Assembly (NCBI GenBank): GCA_022394775.1
Contig: JAGFCB010000215.1
Span: 1-52,268 of the forward strand
Direction: 5' to 3'
Origin: Candidatus Poribacteria bacterium
GTDB taxonomy: Bacteria; Poribacteria; WGA-4E; WGA-3G
Length of the DNA stretch: 52,268 bases
In this document: positions 16,458 to 25,264 of the stretch, in pieces
How the letters are laid out: the number at the start of each line of letters is the position of its first letter
How positions within the stretch are numbered: the first letter of the stretch is position 1
The notes under the pieces: model-generated
What the model was told of the DNA's origin: nothing
Database searches by the model: none
The model's input: the letters and a program-made list of their open reading frames with translations, nothing else
Program-made: the position numbers and the translations under genes

Positions 16458-16529
16458 TTCGATGGGTAAAACCTCCAGCATACGCTCTTAAATTCTCGCA
16501 ACTATTCATCAAGAAAGCCTTTCGCAAAT

Positions 16530-17072
16530 CTATGCTTGTTCCGCACTTACCTCGGCATCTTCCACCGTTGCTACCCTATACCCTAATATCGCACCGATAG
16601 GAACAGCGAGGATATACCAAATCTCAACCGGCAAACCAATGGACACCCACCCACGCATCGGTAATGAAATAATATACGCAAGCGTTTTAAACACAGGAAT
16701 AAGCAACGCCAAGATCAAGTTGGGTTTGCCAAATATTTCCCACGGAACATTAAGCAGAGAAAGCAAACCAACGACAGCAGGGGGACCCAAAAACGCGCCT
16801 GAACAAAGCGGTTTTAACGGAATATCAACACCCAATCTCTGACTCACAAAGCGCATCCCCATGCCCGCACCTATAATTACAATCCCGTATGTGACACTCA
16901 ACGAAATGAGCAGAAGCAAACCTACCCAGAAGCCGTGATTGACACGGTCCCCAAGCAGCACCTGCCAAATAAAATTCTCAAATACAAACAGACAAATCCA
17001 ACCGCCTACCAATCCGATAATACCGCCTGCAGCAATTTGCCCAAGGGTTAATGTGATAGTATCTTTTTTCAT
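16530..17072 (-). CDS. Polytopic membrane protein of unknown function (180 aa)
   Basis: About five membrane helices (roughly 10-32, 47-73, 90-108, 120-138, 146-166) with short loops and an acidic tail (VEDAEVSAEQA). No family is recognised. The start at 17072 is preceded by GAGAG and, further up, by a consensus minus-strand promoter. It is the first gene of the minus-strand unit that continues into purF, purM and the FliG-like gene, with a 72-nt gap before purF. Confidence 0.65.
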   Translation of the reverse strand: MKKDTITLTLGQIAAGGIIGLVGGWICLFVFENFIWQVLLGDRVNHGFWVGLLLLISLSVTYGIVIIGAGMGMRFVSQRLGVDIPLKPLCSGAFLGPPAVVGLLSLLNVPWEIFGKPNLILALLIPVFKTLAYIISLPMRGWVSIGLPVEIWYILAVPIGAILGYRVATVEDAEVSAEQA

Positions 17073-17110
17073 GAGCTCTCAATTTCTTATTAAATAAATT
17101 TATTAATCTT

Positions 17111-17139
17111 ATTGTATCACGTTGCAACATTATTGTCAA
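17111..17139 (-). promoter_or_regulatory. Consensus promoter for the purine unit
   Basis: On the minus strand: TTGACA (17139-17134), 17-nt spacer, TACAAT (17116-17111). It would start transcription near 17104, about 30 nt before the ATG at 17072. It is divergent from the thuA promoter at 17253. Confidence 0.75.
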
Positions 17140-17252
17140 AATAATCTTTCTTCAGGCTCGCGCCCCCAGCGGAGTGCTATGTGAACAAACCTGTCCTATA
17201 GAAAAAATTAATGCTGTGCCAAAACTGTACACACCCTTTCTTCAAAATTGGT

Positions 17253-17281
17253 TTGACACAATTTCAATTTTCCATTAAACT
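17253..17281 (+). promoter_or_regulatory. Promoter for the thuA-like gene
   Basis: TTGACA (17253-17258), 17-nt spacer, TAAACT (17276-17281). The leader would be about 73 nt. The rest of the gap 17140-17252 holds nothing I can name. Confidence 0.6.
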
Positions 17282-17360
17282 GTTGCCACACAGTGGAGTT
17301 CCTACATCCAATTTTTTACCGTAAGCGGCGGATACAGTGCCGTTTTCAAAGGAGGCTCTT

Positions 17361-18008
17361 ATGTCGAAAATCCTTGTACTCTCAGGTGAAAACCACCGTT
17401 TCAACGCAAGTGCCAGTGTCATTCACGATTTTCTTTCCAACGATGCTGATATTTCAACGACGTTAACCGAAGATAAAGAAATTTTAGCATCATCCGAGTT
17501 GAATACCTACGATGCCTGTGTCTTTGGCACCGGCTTCACGCGCACGGAACGTCAAGAAGACGGATCTGTCGCACGTGTGTCCGATTTAACCGCAGATGAA
17601 GAAGACGGTTTATTCAAATTTGTAAGTGAAGGTAAAGGGCTAATCGGTATTCACGGCACCGCGTGGTGGATCGGGGGGCGCGCCATAGACCTTATCGGCG
17701 GGGCTGCCAATTGGCATCCACCCGGCTCAACCTTTACTGTCCATATCGAGGATAATGAACACCCGATAACCCATGGTGTTGAGGATTTTGATGTAGAAGA
17801 TGAGATCTATATCTCTGCACACGATCCACACATCCATATCCTTGCATCTGCTGAGTGGTTCGGTAAAGCACATCCTATGGCGTGGGTAAAGCCCTATGGT
17901 TCAGGACGTGTCTTTTACACCACTTTAGGTCACGGACCAGGGACTTTCGAGCGCGAAGGCATGCAGAAATTCTTGACGCAAGGCGTAAAATGGGCAGCAG
18001 CATCCTAA
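17361..18008 (+). CDS. ThuA-domain protein (215 aa)
   Basis: A class I glutamine-amidotransferase-like fold of the ThuA (trehalose utilization) family: KILVLSGENHRFNAS start, FGTGFTR, EGKGLIGIHGTAWW, then WHPPGSTFTVHIEDNEHPITHGV and RVFYTTLGHGPGTF near the end. Such proteins occur in sugar-catabolic clusters; the biochemical role is poorly defined. AAAGGAGG before ATG 17361 decides the start over the in-frame ATG-like codon at 17337. The next gene, a sugar-acid dehydratase-like enolase 49 nt downstream, supports a carbohydrate role. Confidence 0.85.
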   Translation: MSKILVLSGENHRFNASASVIHDFLSNDADISTTLTEDKEILASSELNTYDACVFGTGFTRTERQEDGSVARVSDLTADEEDGLFKFVSEGKGLIGIHGTAWWIGGRAIDLIGGAANWHPPGSTFTVHIEDNEHPITHGVEDFDVEDEIYISAHDPHIHILASAEWFGKAHPMAWVKPYGSGRVFYTTLGHGPGTFEREGMQKFLTQGVKWAAAS

Positions 18009-18057
18009 GATTTTGTCAGGCGAGGCACCTATGCTTCGCCACTAACCCAAATCCGTA

Positions 18058-19137
18058 ATGTACACGCTGAAAATCACAAACATAGAAACCGAAATCGTTC
18101 AAGTAAATCACCGCGGCAATTGGATCTTCGTCAAGGTACATGCTGACAATGGCACAATCGGTGTCGGTGAGGCTTCTCACGGTGGGGGCGATGATCGCGT
18201 TCAACACATCATCGATTCCCTTAAACCTACACTCGTTGGATCGAATCCGTTCCAATTGGAAGCATTCCGTCAACGGTTCTACCGCGATACCGAAAGCCAT
18301 ACCTATCACACCGCACTCAGTGGCATTGAACAGGCAATGTGGGACCTGATCGGTAAAGCGTTAGAGGTGCCAAGTTATCAATTGTTAGGTGGTAAGTGTC
18401 GAGAAAACATTCGTCTCTACGCGAATATAAATCGGGCAACCACGGATCGCAGCCCTTCTGGGTTCGCCAACAATGCTGAACGCGCCGTCGCCGAAGGGTT
18501 CACCGCCATAAAATGCGCACCCTTTGACGATGTTTCCGTCGCGAATATCTCGCGTGGCAGCCTGACACCTGCTATCTGTTTAGGTATCGATCGTATCCGA
18601 ACAATACGCGCCACGATTGGCGGTGATATTGATCTGATGGTTGATTGCCACAGCCGTTTTAATCCGGGGATCATTATCCAAGTCGCAAAAGAGTTAGAAG
18701 ATTTACATCTCTTCTGGATTGAGGACGCAGTGTCGCTGGACAACTTGGACGCTTTCGCACACATGAGCCGCTCCATCGGTATCCCGATTGCAACCGGCGA
18801 ACGCCTAAGGACCCTCACAGATTTTGATAGATTATTAACCGAAACACACGTCGATTACATCCTACCAGATGTCAAACATGTCGGCGGAATATCGGGACTC
18901 AAAAAAATCGCGACACTCGCCGCTTCACGAAACGTTATGCTAACACCGCACAATCCGAGCGGTCCCGTCGCAACCGCTGCCAGTGTGCAATGCATGGCGA
19001 GCGTGCCTAATTTCGCAATCCTTGAATACGCATGGGGAGAAGTAGAATGGCGGGCATCTCTTACTGAACCACCAGAAAAAATCGTCAATGGGGTTATTAA
19101 AGTGCCTGACCGAGCGGGGTTAGGTATTACGCTATAG
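18058..19137 (+). CDS. Enolase-superfamily dehydratase, galactonate-dehydratase-like (359 aa)
   Basis: A mandelate-racemase/muconate-lactonizing type TIM-barrel enzyme that abstracts a proton next to a carboxylate with Mg2+. Metal ligands fit Asp196 (VDCHSRF), Glu222 (WIEDA) and Glu248 (ATGERL). His198 after the first ligand and His298 in LTPHNPSGP match the acid/base pattern of D-galactonate dehydratase-like members, so a sugar-acid dehydratase is the best guess. The ribosome site before ATG 18058 is weak; translation may be coupled to the thuA-like gene. Confidence 0.8.
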   Translation: MYTLKITNIETEIVQVNHRGNWIFVKVHADNGTIGVGEASHGGGDDRVQHIIDSLKPTLVGSNPFQLEAFRQRFYRDTESHTYHTALSGIEQAMWDLIGKALEVPSYQLLGGKCRENIRLYANINRATTDRSPSGFANNAERAVAEGFTAIKCAPFDDVSVANISRGSLTPAICLGIDRIRTIRATIGGDIDLMVDCHSRFNPGIIIQVAKELEDLHLFWIEDAVSLDNLDAFAHMSRSIGIPIATGERLRTLTDFDRLLTETHVDYILPDVKHVGGISGLKKIATLAASRNVMLTPHNPSGPVATAASVQCMASVPNFAILEYAWGEVEWRASLTEPPEKIVNGVIKVPDRAGLGITL

Positions 19138-19223
19138 AAGGGACCAGCACAGCTGGCGAGTTTCTAATGCCGTTAACTTTGCTCACTATCCACAAAAACC
19201 ATAACATATCGGGAGTGATAACA

Positions 19224-20414
19224 ATGATATTTCTCAACATTGGAAACCTGAAAATTACACCCAAATTTATCGCCGTCTGTCTTTTTCTTTGTGTTGTTCA
19301 CCTTGCTGGATGCCTCGGAAACTTACAGACAACCACATCCCAAACGCAAACAGAGACCGGCGAAGCCACCACATCAAATGCAGAAGTAGAAACCCCTACA
19401 GCCCTCGCTGAACTTCAGATTTCAACGCCTAAAATGAACTATGCCGCGAATGAAGCCATTCCGCTTGAACTTAACATTCAGAACGGGAAATTTGATCTCC
19501 TCGTGCCCTTTTTCAGCCTTGCAACGAGGGGCGCATTTACGCAAATAACTGTGACAGACGCGAATGGACAAACCATTAAACCAAAGCATCTGATTACACA
19601 AGAGAACCCACAGAAATATGTTACAGGGAGCGATGGAAAATCGACCCGATGCATTCAGGGATTTGAACTCAACGCATCCACAAATCAGGAACTGGCACTG
19701 AAAGATATTCAGAAATACTACCAACTACAGCCAGGAACATATACCGTGACGCTTACAATTGAATTGGAAGTCTATAAAGAATCTATAACCGAGGAACACC
19801 CTGAAATACGCGAACTAAGACAAGATATGGCGCGCCTCCAGAAAGACCAGAACCTTCAAGGTGCCGCAAAACAGGATGCCCTCAGCTACTACCAAGAACA
19901 GATTAAGTTTATTCAGGAGAGACAAAAAGATGCGGTGAAGGATATTTATCTGCCTGTCAAATCGTTGCGTGGAAAAGCATCGCTCGTATCGAACAGTATT
20001 ACTGTAACAGTGGAACCGGAAACGAACGCACCGACCGGGCTACAGCATAAAACGCCATTAGAGATTAATAAACCTGATACTGCATCACCAAAGAAACCGC
20101 TTGAACTCAAAGACCTTGTTGCGCGGCGCGCCGACGAATGGGTTGCCCCGAAGTACAAGACTAAAGTGGACGCACAATATCCGAAGAGTGCCAAAGAGGA
20201 AGAAAAAGGAGGCAAGGTTACTTTACAGGTAACCATTGATGAAAACGGCATCCCTCAAGACATTGTAGCATTGACGAAGCTCGGTTTTGGACTTGAAGAG
20301 GCAGCGATTGAGGCGTTGAAGAAAAGCACTTTTCACCCTGCGATGAAGGGAGGTAAACCCATCAGTACCCAGGTTAAAATACCCTTTAGTTTCGCGATTA
20401 CGAATGCCAACTGA
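19224..20414 (+). CDS. Lipoprotein with a C-terminal TonB domain (396 aa)
   Basis: The signal peptide ends in a lipobox (VVHLAGC), so the mature protein is lipid-anchored at Cys. A Thr/Gln-rich linker leads to a beta-sandwich-like region (about 75-270, IQNGKFDLLVPFFSLATRG) with a charged helical part. The last about 75 residues are a TonB C-terminal domain (YPKSAKEEEKGGKVTLQV, TIDENGIPQDIVALTKLGFG). A TonB domain on a lipoprotein instead of an inner-membrane helix is unusual. GGGAGTG precedes ATG 19224; the upstream in-frame ATG 19167 would spoil the signal peptide. The next gene is a paralogue without the TonB part. Confidence 0.75.
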   Translation: MIFLNIGNLKITPKFIAVCLFLCVVHLAGCLGNLQTTTSQTQTETGEATTSNAEVETPTALAELQISTPKMNYAANEAIPLELNIQNGKFDLLVPFFSLATRGAFTQITVTDANGQTIKPKHLITQENPQKYVTGSDGKSTRCIQGFELNASTNQELALKDIQKYYQLQPGTYTVTLTIELEVYKESITEEHPEIRELRQDMARLQKDQNLQGAAKQDALSYYQEQIKFIQERQKDAVKDIYLPVKSLRGKASLVSNSITVTVEPETNAPTGLQHKTPLEINKPDTASPKKPLELKDLVARRADEWVAPKYKTKVDAQYPKSAKEEEKGGKVTLQVTIDENGIPQDIVALTKLGFGLEEAAIEALKKSTFHPAMKGGKPISTQVKIPFSFAITNAN

Positions 20415-20430
20415 TCATAGGAGACAACCA

Positions 20431-21159
20431 TTGAGGAAAACGCTCAAAAGCCTCGTGATGCCTTATCTACTGCTAACCTTTAGCATGATAGGATGCATAT
20501 CGAGTTTGCAAACGCAACCTTCGCCAAATGATATAACAGCAGCCACTTCAGGGGTAATGCTCGCTCTCTCAACACCCGAGTCGACTTATACATCTAAAGA
20601 TACTATACCGATCGAACTCAGCATTCAAAACGGAAAATTTGACCTTCTCGTGCCTTTTGTTAATGTTACGACATCAAGAGCGTTTGCACAGTTAAGGGTT
20701 ACAGATACTAACGGGAATATTGTCGAACCTGAACGTTCAATCCCTGTTCCAAGTTCTGTAGAAATCTTTATTGAAAAGGATGGGCGATCTGTCGCGTGTA
20801 TCCAAGGGTTGGCATTGAAAGCCGCGACAACACAGATTGTCCCTCTGGAAAATTTACAGAAATATTATCAGTTGGAGAAAGGGAACTACACAATCACAAC
20901 TACAATAGCGTTACCGGTTTACCGAGATTTTTTGAAAAAGGAACACCCCGAAGTTATAGAATTAGAAGCAGAGATTAAACGGATTGAGGATGTGACCGAT
21001 GCACACGTCTCCGCGGCGGACAAGCGTTCCGCAATTAACGATATCCAGGAACAGATTGATCTTCTTGAAAAGAAATACAAGGATATTTACCTGCCCGTCA
21101 AATCGCTACTTGGCAAGGCAACGCTCACTTCCAACAGTATCACCGTAATGATAGAATAA
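20431..21159 (+). CDS. Lipoprotein paralogue lacking the TonB domain (242 aa)
   Basis: Signal peptide with lipobox TFSMIGC, then a domain closely matching the first half of the 19224 lipoprotein (IQNGKFDLLVPFVNVTTSRAF, KDIYLPVKSLLGKATL). It ends right where the paralogue's TonB linker begins. I use TTG 20431, which has AGGAG with a 7-nt spacer and gives a proper lipoprotein signal; ATG 20404 overlaps the previous gene and adds hydrophilic residues. Spacing of 16 nt shows one operon. Function unknown; ligand binding or envelope structure is possible. Confidence 0.7.
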   Translation: MRKTLKSLVMPYLLLTFSMIGCISSLQTQPSPNDITAATSGVMLALSTPESTYTSKDTIPIELSIQNGKFDLLVPFVNVTTSRAFAQLRVTDTNGNIVEPERSIPVPSSVEIFIEKDGRSVACIQGLALKAATTQIVPLENLQKYYQLEKGNYTITTTIALPVYRDFLKKEHPEVIELEAEIKRIEDVTDAHVSAADKRSAINDIQEQIDLLEKKYKDIYLPVKSLLGKATLTSNSITVMIE

Positions 21160-21219
21160 CAGAGACCTGGAAAACTCCTATAGCATCTATTGTAAGGCAT
21201 AGTCTTTGGAGAATCCACC

Positions 21220-22203
21220 ATGAAAACTATGAGACTTTATCTTCTATTTAGCACCAGTTTAGTGTTGGCTTTCTCAAATTTGTTTAACATCTCGGCAGAA
21301 GCACCGAAGCACGCTAAAATTGTGTTCACCTCCACCCGGAATGGTAATGCTGAAATCTATATAATGAACACTGACGGGAGTGAAGAGATAAGATTAACCC
21401 ATCACCCCGGAGATGATTTCGACCCCACATGGTCACCAAACGGAAAACAAATCGCTTTCGTCTCAGAACGGGACCATAAAGGACTTTACGATATCTATCT
21501 TATGGATCCCGATGGCAAAAATATCCGACGTGCGTTCAATGATTTGAACTACAGAACCGCACCTGCGTGGTCACCCGATGGAAAACAAATCGCTTACCAT
21601 ACATATTCACCCGAACCCGATTGGGCTGTATATACCAATACACTCAGTGGCGGTAAAGCGGAGCGAGTTGCCGAATCGGGAATATATCCCGGTGGGTTTC
21701 CGGCTTGGTCACCTGATGGCACCGAAATCGCTTTTGTGAGTGGCAATCCGACAGAATGGCGTATTCGGATTATTAACCTAAAAACGCGTGAACAAGAGAC
21801 ATTCCTTCCAAAGACCCTGGGAAGCCACATCCACTACCCGGCTTGGTCACCTGATGGAAAACAAATCGCCTTCGCATTGCGGAAATGGGGTGCGAAGTCC
21901 GGCATCTACATTATTCGGCGTGATGGTAAAAAATGTGAAGAAATCGTCGAAAATGCATTTGGAATACCGGCATGGTCACCTGATGGGAAAGAACTTCTTT
22001 ATCGAAAAACAGTCGGAGACGCGAAACTACTGTTTAAAATAAACCTCGACTCTCACATCGAAACAGAACTCGCTCGTTTGGGGCCAACCATACGTCACGG
22101 ACATAATATAGGTTGGGATTGGTTTGACCCAAAAGTTTTACCTGTTGCCCCACAACCGCAGTTGCTTACTTCAATCTGGGGTGAAATGAAAACACAAGAC
22201 TAA
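21220..22203 (+). CDS. Secreted TolB-like beta-propeller, copy 1 of 5 (327 aa)
   Basis: After a signal peptide ending near NISAEA, the protein is built of WD40-like PD40 blades. AWSPDGKQIAF-type motifs occur five times and the first and last strands close a probable six-bladed propeller (KIVFTSTRNGNAEIYIMNTDG at the start). This is the TolB fold, but there is no N-terminal TolB domain and no tolQRA or pal nearby, so classical TolB function is unlikely. TTTGGAG precedes the ATG. It heads a head-to-tail array of five close paralogues, all with the C-terminal PQPQLLT and W(G/A) tail. Confidence 0.75.
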   Translation: MKTMRLYLLFSTSLVLAFSNLFNISAEAPKHAKIVFTSTRNGNAEIYIMNTDGSEEIRLTHHPGDDFDPTWSPNGKQIAFVSERDHKGLYDIYLMDPDGKNIRRAFNDLNYRTAPAWSPDGKQIAYHTYSPEPDWAVYTNTLSGGKAERVAESGIYPGGFPAWSPDGTEIAFVSGNPTEWRIRIINLKTREQETFLPKTLGSHIHYPAWSPDGKQIAFALRKWGAKSGIYIIRRDGKKCEEIVENAFGIPAWSPDGKELLYRKTVGDAKLLFKINLDSHIETELARLGPTIRHGHNIGWDWFDPKVLPVAPQPQLLTSIWGEMKTQD

Positions 22204-22227
22204 ATATTAACACCGACGGAGTTTGTC

Positions 22228-23220
22228 ATGAAACCTTTACACTTCCACTTTTTGTGTTGTATTGCCCTTACATTGTTCTGCCTCAGTGTTTTCCCTGTTT
22301 CGGCAGAAGCACCGAGGCGCGCGAAAATTGTGTTTACCTCTGCCCGTAATAGAAATGCTGAAATCTATATAATGAATGCTGACGGCAGCCAACAGATAAG
22401 ATTAACCCAGCATCCTGGGGAGGATTTCGATCCGACTTGGTCACCAAACGGAGAACACATCGCCTTTGTCTCAGAACGAGATCACGAAGGGCTCTATGAC
22501 ATCTATCTCATGGATCCTGATGGGAAAAATATCCGACGCGCCTTCAATGACTTGCGCTACAGAACCGCGCCCACGTGGTCACCCGACGGAAAACAAATCG
22601 CTTACCATACATACTCGACCGTTCCGGATTGGGCAGTCTACACCAAGACACTCGGTGCGCGTGAAGCAGAACGAATCGCCGAATCGGGAATGTACCCTGG
22701 CGGTTTCCCGGCTTGGTCGCCGGATGGAACCGAGGTCGCGTTCACGGGTGGTACATGGCCGGCGGAATGGTATATTCGGATTACCAACCTAAAAACGCGC
22801 AAGCAAGAAACACTGCTTCCGGAAATTCAAGGAAGGAACATGCGTTATCCTGCATGGTCCCCCGATGGGAAAAAAATTGCCTTTGCCATGTGGGAAGACG
22901 GTGGGGAACCCAGTATCTACATTGTCAATCGCGATGGTAAAAATCTTGAGAAGATCGTTGAAAACGCATTTAAAGCACCGACGTGGTCGCCGGATGGGAA
23001 AGAACTCCTTTATCGAAAAACAGTTGACGGTCAAAGACTGTTATTGAAAATAGACTTAGATTCTCGCATTGAGACACCACTCGCTCGCTTCGGTCCACTT
23101 AATAGTAACGCGCGGAATGCAGGTTGGGACTGGTTTGATCCGAAAGCCTTACCAGTCTCCCCGAAACCACAGTCGCTCACCACGATCTGGGGACAGATGA
23201 AAATCGAAAATAAATCTTAA
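22228..23220 (+). CDS. Secreted TolB-like beta-propeller, copy 2 of 5 (330 aa)
   Basis: Signal peptide ends in FPVSAEA. The blades repeat those of copy 1 almost word for word (AEIYIMNADGSQQIRLTQHPG, FVSERDHEGLYDIYLMDPDG, RTAPTWSPDGKQIAYHTYS). The ribosome site GACGGAG lies 8-9 nt before the ATG within a short intergenic string shared with copy 3 (AACACCGACGGAGTTTGTC), so the whole unit including its translation signal was duplicated. Probably periplasmic or exported; binding partner unknown. Confidence 0.75.
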   Translation: MKPLHFHFLCCIALTLFCLSVFPVSAEAPRRAKIVFTSARNRNAEIYIMNADGSQQIRLTQHPGEDFDPTWSPNGEHIAFVSERDHEGLYDIYLMDPDGKNIRRAFNDLRYRTAPTWSPDGKQIAYHTYSTVPDWAVYTKTLGAREAERIAESGMYPGGFPAWSPDGTEVAFTGGTWPAEWYIRITNLKTRKQETLLPEIQGRNMRYPAWSPDGKKIAFAMWEDGGEPSIYIVNRDGKNLEKIVENAFKAPTWSPDGKELLYRKTVDGQRLLLKIDLDSRIETPLARFGPLNSNARNAGWDWFDPKALPVSPKPQSLTTIWGQMKIENKS

Positions 23221-23237
23221 CACCGACGGAGTTTGTC

Positions 23238-24230
23238 ATGAAACGTCTATATTTCTGTTTTTTGTGTTGCCTCGCTCTTACGCTATGCTGTCTCAGTGTC
23301 TGTCCCGTTTCAGCACAAGCCCCGACACGCCCTAAAATTGTGTTTGCCTCCACCCGAAATGGCAATCATGGCAATGCTGAAATCTATGTAATGAATGCTG
23401 ACGGCAGCCAACAGATAAGATTGACCCATTACCCCAGAAACGATACCGATCCGACTTGGTCACCAAACGGCAAGCACATCGCTTTTGTCTCAGATCGAGA
23501 TCATAAAGGACTTCCCGACATCTATCTCATGGATGCCGATGGAAAAAACGTCCGACGCGCGTTTAATGACTTAGAGGTTAGAACCGATCCCGCTTGGTCG
23601 CCCGATGGAAAGCAAATCGCCTACCTTACGTATTCACCCGTGCCGGATTGGGCAGTCTACACCAAAACACTCGGTGACGGTGAGGCAGAACGAATTGCTG
23701 AATCAGGAAGAGGGTGGAGCGGTTCTCCCGCTTGGTCACCCGACGGAACCGAAATCGCTTTCGTGAGTGGTAAATCCCCCGAATGGCATATTCGGATTAT
23801 CAACCTAAAAACACGTGAGGAAGATACAATCCTTCCAAAGGTCCAAGGAGACAATATGCTCTATCCCGCGTGGTCCCCTGACGGAAAGCAACTTGCCTTT
23901 TCTATATGGAGATGGAATGCTGAACCGGGTATCTACATCATCCAACGCGATGGTAAAGCATGCGAAGAGATTGTTAAAAACGCGTTCGGAACACTCGCAT
24001 GGTCACCCGATGGTAAAAAACTTCTTTATCCAAAGACAGTTGACGGCTCAGATCTGTTGTTTAAAATAGACCTTGCCTCTCGCACCGAAACACTGCTCAC
24101 GCGCCTGGGTCCGAGCAAACATCGTAATGGAAATATAGGTTGGGACTGGTTTGATCCCAACACTTTACTTGTTTCCCCACAACCCCAATTGCTCACCACG
24201 GCCTGGGGCAAAATGAAAACACAAGACTAA
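23238..24230 (+). CDS. Secreted TolB-like beta-propeller, copy 3 of 5 (330 aa)
   Basis: Signal peptide ends in CPVSAQA. Same blade set as copies 1 and 2, with a three-residue insertion in the first blade (NGNHGNAEIYVMNADG). The intergenic string before it is identical to that before copy 2. Later blades diverge at surface positions (SGRGWSGSPAWSPDG, FSIWRWNAEPGIYIIQRDG), which suggests binding faces changed after duplication. Confidence 0.75.
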   Translation: MKRLYFCFLCCLALTLCCLSVCPVSAQAPTRPKIVFASTRNGNHGNAEIYVMNADGSQQIRLTHYPRNDTDPTWSPNGKHIAFVSDRDHKGLPDIYLMDADGKNVRRAFNDLEVRTDPAWSPDGKQIAYLTYSPVPDWAVYTKTLGDGEAERIAESGRGWSGSPAWSPDGTEIAFVSGKSPEWHIRIINLKTREEDTILPKVQGDNMLYPAWSPDGKQLAFSIWRWNAEPGIYIIQRDGKACEEIVKNAFGTLAWSPDGKKLLYPKTVDGSDLLFKIDLASRTETLLTRLGPSKHRNGNIGWDWFDPNTLLVSPQPQLLTTAWGKMKTQD

Positions 24231-24254
24231 ATTTCAACACCCACGGAGCCTGAC

Positions 24255-25241
24255 ATGAAACGCCTCTATTTCTACCTTTTGTGTTGCTTTGCCGTTACCC
24301 TATTCTGCTTCAGCGTCTGTCCTGTTTCAGCACAAGCACCAACGCGCGCCAAAATTGTGTTCACCGCTACCCGTGATGGCAACGCCGAAATTTACGTGAT
24401 GAATACCGACGGAAGTGAACAACTCCGATTAACCGATCATCCCGGAGACGATTTCGACCCCACTTGGTCGCCAACAGGCGAACACATCGCCTTTGTCTCA
24501 GAACGAGACCACGCAGGACTTTACGACATCTACCTCATGGATCCTAATGGACAAAATATCCGTCCGGCGTTTGATGACTTGGACTATAGGACTGCACCTG
24601 CTTGGTCGCCCGATGCAGAAAAAATCGCTTACCACACATACTCGACTATACCCGATTGGGCAGTATACTTCAATACAATAGGTGGTGGAACACCAGAGCG
24701 TGTTTCCGAAGCAGGCATACACCCCGGCGGTTTTCCTGACTGGTCCCCTGATGGAACCGAGATCGCCTTCACTGGAGGTACTCGGATAAAATGGCGCATC
24801 TGGATTAGGAACCTACAAACCGGAGATAAAAAGTTGCTCCTTCCAAAAATCCCGTTAGGCGATCAGCGGAACCCTGCTTGGTCTCCCGACGGAAGTAAAC
24901 TTGCCTTTTACTGGTGGAAACGCGAGGAAAATAAACCCTATATCTACACCGTCAATCGCGATGGCAAAAATCTCGACAAGATCGTTGAAAATGTATCTGG
25001 AATAGTCGCATGGGCACCCAATGGAAAAGAACTCCTATATAAACAAACAGTTGCGGGGAAAAAACAGTTGTTTAAAATAGACCTTGACACCCGTATTGCG
25101 ACACCGCTTGCCGAACTGGGTCCAACTACACGTCATGGACAAAATACAGGTTGGGACTGGTTCGATCCCAAAGTTTTACCGGTCGCCCCACAGCCGCAGC
25201 TGCTCACCACGGTCTGGGGTCAAATGAAAATTAAAAACTAA
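24255..25241 (+). CDS. Secreted TolB-like beta-propeller, copy 4 of 5 (328 aa)
   Basis: Signal peptide ends in CPVSAQA. Blades match copies 1-3 (FVSERDHAGLYDIYLMDPNG, RTAPAWSPDAEKIAYHTYS) with more changes in blades four to six (FYWWKREENKPYIYTVNRDG, VAWAPNGKELLYKQTVAG). The leader CACGGAG is a slight variant of that of copies 2 and 3. Same strand and 24-nt gap imply one transcript. Confidence 0.75.
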   Translation: MKRLYFYLLCCFAVTLFCFSVCPVSAQAPTRAKIVFTATRDGNAEIYVMNTDGSEQLRLTDHPGDDFDPTWSPTGEHIAFVSERDHAGLYDIYLMDPNGQNIRPAFDDLDYRTAPAWSPDAEKIAYHTYSTIPDWAVYFNTIGGGTPERVSEAGIHPGGFPDWSPDGTEIAFTGGTRIKWRIWIRNLQTGDKKLLLPKIPLGDQRNPAWSPDGSKLAFYWWKREENKPYIYTVNRDGKNLDKIVENVSGIVAWAPNGKELLYKQTVAGKKQLFKIDLDTRIATPLAELGPTTRHGQNTGWDWFDPKVLPVAPQPQLLTTVWGQMKIKN

Positions 25242-25264
25242 TCCTGATGTCAAGGGAACCCATC

